Source: Strix aluco
Taxonomy: Eukaryota; Chordata; Aves; Strigiformes; Strigidae
Assembly: GCF_031877795.1 (NCBI RefSeq)
Contig: NC_133957.1
Location: forward strand, 4,021,009-4,085,008
Direction of reading: 5' to 3'
Length of the DNA stretch: 64,000 nt
In this document: positions 60,101-64,000 of the stretch, one piece after another
Numbering within the stretch: position 1 is the stretch's first letter
Layout: each line of letters begins with the position of its first letter
Made by a program: the position numbers and the translations under genes
Notes under the pieces: generated by a model
What the model was told of the DNA's origin: nothing
Database searches by the model: none
What the model saw: only the letters and a program-made list of their open reading frames with translations

Positions 60101-63100
60101 AATCAGATTCATTCATTGTTAAAAATAAGAGTAAAACTTCAACAACTGTGTGTACGTCTCTATGTGTGGATCTCCTAAGTTAAATTTACTTCTTGTACAA
60201 CAAAGTACATGAAGAACTCAATTTTCAGTATTTTCTTTCTTCTAAAAACTAGGAAAAAGCTTGCTGAATCTTATTCAGGGAGTGCAAAGTTCCGACAGCT
60301 CATTTAGTCCATTACAAGCCTCACTACCCAATTCCAGCTGCAGTCTGAACGAGGGAATGGGCCAGTGTGTGCTGCTTGGCCTCTTCCACGAGCAAATAAA
60401 AGGTCTATCTTCTCAAAATCAGTATTGATACAGAAAATCCATACTGGCAAAGAAAGTTAATACACTGTGGATTTAACTGGGTGAAAAATTACTGTATCCT
60501 CATTTTTTACCTGAAAGAAAATAAACAAATTATTTGCAGAACGAGATGTCTGTAATCAGCATCAGTCAGCTGATAAATCTCCTATTGCTGCTTCACTCTC
60601 AGTAATATATAGATGTGCACACTGAATACTTCTGAAAGTACTCAACTGCTCTAAAGAAGCCAATTTCCTAAAGCAAAATCTTATTCTACTTCAAACAAGA
60701 GAAAGAGCAAACCACCTTAAAGTTTTACTGTACATACTGTCAGATGATACTCATTCAAGTTACAAATTCTTTTCAAACAAGTAACTACTTTTGAACTACA
60801 CGGCCTTACCTGTACTGCTCTTAAGCTGTCTGTCATAGGTTTTACTACAGAATTAAGCAGAACAGGACAGCATATGAAGAAATAAATTAGTGTAGTTGGA
60901 ATATAAAAATAAAAGGTCATGGAAAAAGTATTCCTAGAAAGCAGAGCTTTAAATTTAAATATAATTAAAAATGTATAAATAAATGAAGCAGCAGGGTATG
61001 GAAAATTATGGTGCTGCGTTTCTGGTCCACAGGAATTGGTGTGCACACTTAATTATTTAGGGTTATTACAATGAAAACCAGAGTTTCTTGACCAAGTTCC
61101 ACCAACTACGGTCTCATGATGGCCACCTGAAGGCAAACAGGTTCAGTAAGAACTGTTCATCCAGGTTTCAGCTCCAGCCACTCAAAGGCACTTCTGGGGG
61201 GTGCCACACAGGTTTGTAGAAATTAAAGAGTAAGGTCAGAAGCACAGTCATCAATCATGAGACAGCAAGCCAAACCAGCAGAGGTAGCAGGAAAGGTTAC
61301 AGCTAAGAATCCTACAAGAACCCTGAGGAAAAGAGGATTGAGGGGAAAAGAAACAAAAAAAGAGGAAAAAAGATGATGATAAGGCAAAGTAAGTTTTATA
61401 GACAAAAGTGATCTTACAGAGAGGAGAGTGAGGAATATTAGAAGAGACAAAGACTACAGCATTGGAGAGAGAAAAAGCCTTCCTGCTGGCAGAGCAGTGC
61501 AGAGGCAGAATTCTGTTTTCCTCACTCTATGTTTGAAGCTCAGCTATCTCCAATCCACCTCCTGTCAGCTGCCCATGGACAGATCCCAGCACCTACATGG
61601 AGCTGGCACAAATTTAACCAAGCACTGCACTTGTACAGCTGTATAGACTAGACCACAGAAACAAAGCCTGATTCACCTTCTAAAATCCACAGCAGTTTGA
61701 TCAACTTTAAGGACACTGAAGGCATTATTAGAACAGCACAACCTCATCCACAGCTCCGTATCACCCACCGCCTCCTTGTTCACCTGCCACGTACGCCCAT
61801 TCCTTCTCCTCCAGCCCAAGCCACATCCTCACAATCCATTCATTTTAATTAGTCTTTCATTCCTATGCCCTTAAATTCCATACTCCAAGTGGTCTTCTGA
61901 ACACAATTTTTGGAAGAAGCACATTCTACAATAAAAAAGAGAGTAAGAACAGAGAAACATAGACAATGCAGAGGCATAAGGAAGGGACGTTGATGCACCA
62001 AATAGTAACAGAAACAATTCCCCCTCATTCTTAAAACCTAGCAATCCTCTATCCAATCTTTAAAACAGACAACGCTCATTATACAATACGTAAGCACTGT
62101 CAACATCCACAAAAACACACATATTACATTCTGAACACATACACTAAACACACTCCTATTAAACTCAAACCAACATCGCTATCTCACAGGCTGGGATAAA
62201 GCACCCTGCTTACTGCAAAATTCTTAAACAGAACTAAGTGGAAAGGGTTGTGTGACAATTTCACATGCAATTATACTTTCTGAAGTCAACAGGCTCCACT
62301 ATGCAGAACTACAGGTGTTCATCTAAAAAAAAAATTAACCTTAAGATAGATCCATATGTACGTAGAATTAGACTAGCAAACCTGTGTGTGCTGTACACGT
62401 GTTAAACAGAAAACAACCCTTGCTCTTTGCCACTGCTCAGTACAAAGCATCACTTACTGTACACATATCCATGGAGTTGGTTCTAATGAATTATGGCATT
62501 AAGGTGAGTTAAATCAACTGAAGAGTCTGGTGCCAGGACAGTTTGAATATACATCAGTACAAATTCACTCTCCTACCCTTTCTAAACAAACCTGGTGTTG
62601 AAATACACCTTTATATGAATCCAGCAGATCTTGCACTGACAATGACTGAACTCATGAACTGGACTGACAGATCAGAGCTGCTGTAGCATTTTGTAAGTCT
62701 TCCAAGTGATCATGGTGCATTTGTACTCCCACCACAAGGTTCCTAATGCGGATAAACATGTGAAGACCTGACTGTGAGGCACTGTGGACCTCACATGCAT
62801 CAGCTACATCATCCATGCAAAATGAAGCTGCACATATTAGCTAATAAATGAACACAAATAGAAATCTGCTCCAGAGAGCTCCCACTGCTGGCTGAAGTGT
62901 AATGATTTTGAGATCTGGTCACCAGCACTGGGCCCCAGACCTCTCCCAGTTCAGGAATTACTGTATTCCCACAGACGGAAACTGCTTTTAATCTTTACTT
63001 GGAGATTCTGAACTTGTGGCAGCTGCAGCTCTGAGTTGCAATAAAACTGCATGTAGCAGGAGCATCAATCACCTCCTTCCTAGATATACCCACAAAAGCT

Positions 63101-64000
63101 GGAAACAAAGATTTTTCACTCATCAATGAGCAGGAAATACACATTGTTAAGTGCATTGATTTAATCCATTGGCATGGGAGTCACTTTAGTGTTCGTTTTA
63201 ATGATTAATGCAAGAATCAGTCCGTGCTAAAAACATGATGCCTGTCCAGTTGTGGGATCTTCTACATATTTTCCAAAACCTGTTCTTCCCCATACCTTGT
63301 ACCATTCATGCATCCAGAAAAATGCTTTATGGGTTTTAATTTGGAATCTGTAATAAGGTTCAAACAAGAGACGCTGACTCTCATTTATCAATTAACATTT
63401 ATCACAGCAAATCATAATGCAGCTGTGTTTCAGACAAAGCATTTCCATGGATGAGATGGGAGTAGCAATTTCAACGAAATAAAGTCATAAGCGTCACCAT
63501 CAAGCTCTATGCATGCTCTGAGAATGCAATTAGAGTGATCTCAACATACAACAGGTCTGAACTACTGAACTGCAATTAGTAAAACCCTTCTCAAATGTGC
63601 TGTATGGACAAAAAAAGACACCGAATGCACCAGATTTAGAAACCAACAGTGTAGCTGCGCTTAGTAAAGTACTAAATTAACTGCAAAAACACATGAGCCA
63701 GCTCAAGGGCTTGTTTACTAAGTGTTAAATACATCTTACACAACTTCACTGGGTTGTTGAAACAGAGTCCTTCAGACTAAGAAATGGGAATGCTACGTGG
63801 CAGGAATGCCCCAGCCAGGCAGAAGAACACTCCTGTGCTTGGCAGTGCCCTAAAACACAACAGCACAGGTCAGACCAGCCCTGATGGCTCAGCAAAGGAC
63901 ATTCCCATGGAGCCCCCCACTCCTCTGCTGCAATCCTTCACATGAGGCCAGCTGAGGGAAGGGCTCTAAGACCAGCACGAAGAGTGCAGTGCAGTCTGGA
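54131..64000. other. No gene recognised; AT-rich unique DNA
   Basis: Homopolymer A (58837-58853) and scattered AT-rich tracts only. Short open frames occur on both strands without splice signals, domains or codon-like composition. It could be intron or intergenic DNA. Confidence 0.4.

Noticed and set aside
1..64000. CRISPR arrays, operons, ribosome-binding sites
   Set aside because: The sequence is vertebrate nuclear DNA with introns and LINEs; the tandem repeats lack spacer structure.

Overview
The window looks like a piece of a bird genome. The 3' tails of CR1 LINEs (near 490, 2105-2390 and 20490) have the form typical of birds. The endogenous retroviruses are of types common in birds: a gamma-type provirus, a betaretrovirus-like (ERVK) relic, and solo LTRs. 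Gene remnants match vertebrate PAPOLG and HDAC11. Nothing in the sequence identifies the species. All family calls come from reading translations by eye; no search was run.

Layout. 1-4600 holds a GC/CpG-rich patch (about 600-1150), a CR1 tail and two decayed exons resembling poly(A) polymerase gamma (3646-3804, 3878-3943). 4610-8460 is a truncated gamma-type provirus on the plus strand: gag tail, damaged protease, start of RT, end of integrase, a nearly full-length env with one stop and one frameshift, and a 3' LTR. 9126-13765 is a 4.6 kb, extremely G-rich, CpG-containing minisatellite with higher-order repeats. 13784-16760 is a scrambled betaretrovirus-like relic on the minus strand. It abuts 260 bp of degenerate telomeric repeat (16771-17030).

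21.0-24.5 kb holds the one convincing apparently intact host gene. It is a plus-strand, multi-exon gene for a type I membrane protein of about 359 residues. The model has a signal peptide, four phase-1 exons of exactly 72 nt, one transmembrane segment and a proline-rich tail. Its promoter has three CRE-like sites spaced exactly 19 bp apart and a TATA-like box. I do not recognise the family. A retroviral LTR-like segment lies just downstream and carries the first canonical poly(A) signal.

25.3-64 kb is AT-rich and mostly unique. It holds two minus-strand exons of an HDAC11-like gene (38865-39107, 42486-42567); one has a frameshift and the catalytic tyrosine is replaced. It also holds an old LINE fragment (about 44.6-44.9 kb), two LTR-like segments (52.3-52.7 and 53.2-54.1 kb) and a few weak exon candidates. 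I see no tRNA, rRNA or CRISPR features. Many long open frames at 9-13.8 kb are by-products of the minisatellite and are not genes.
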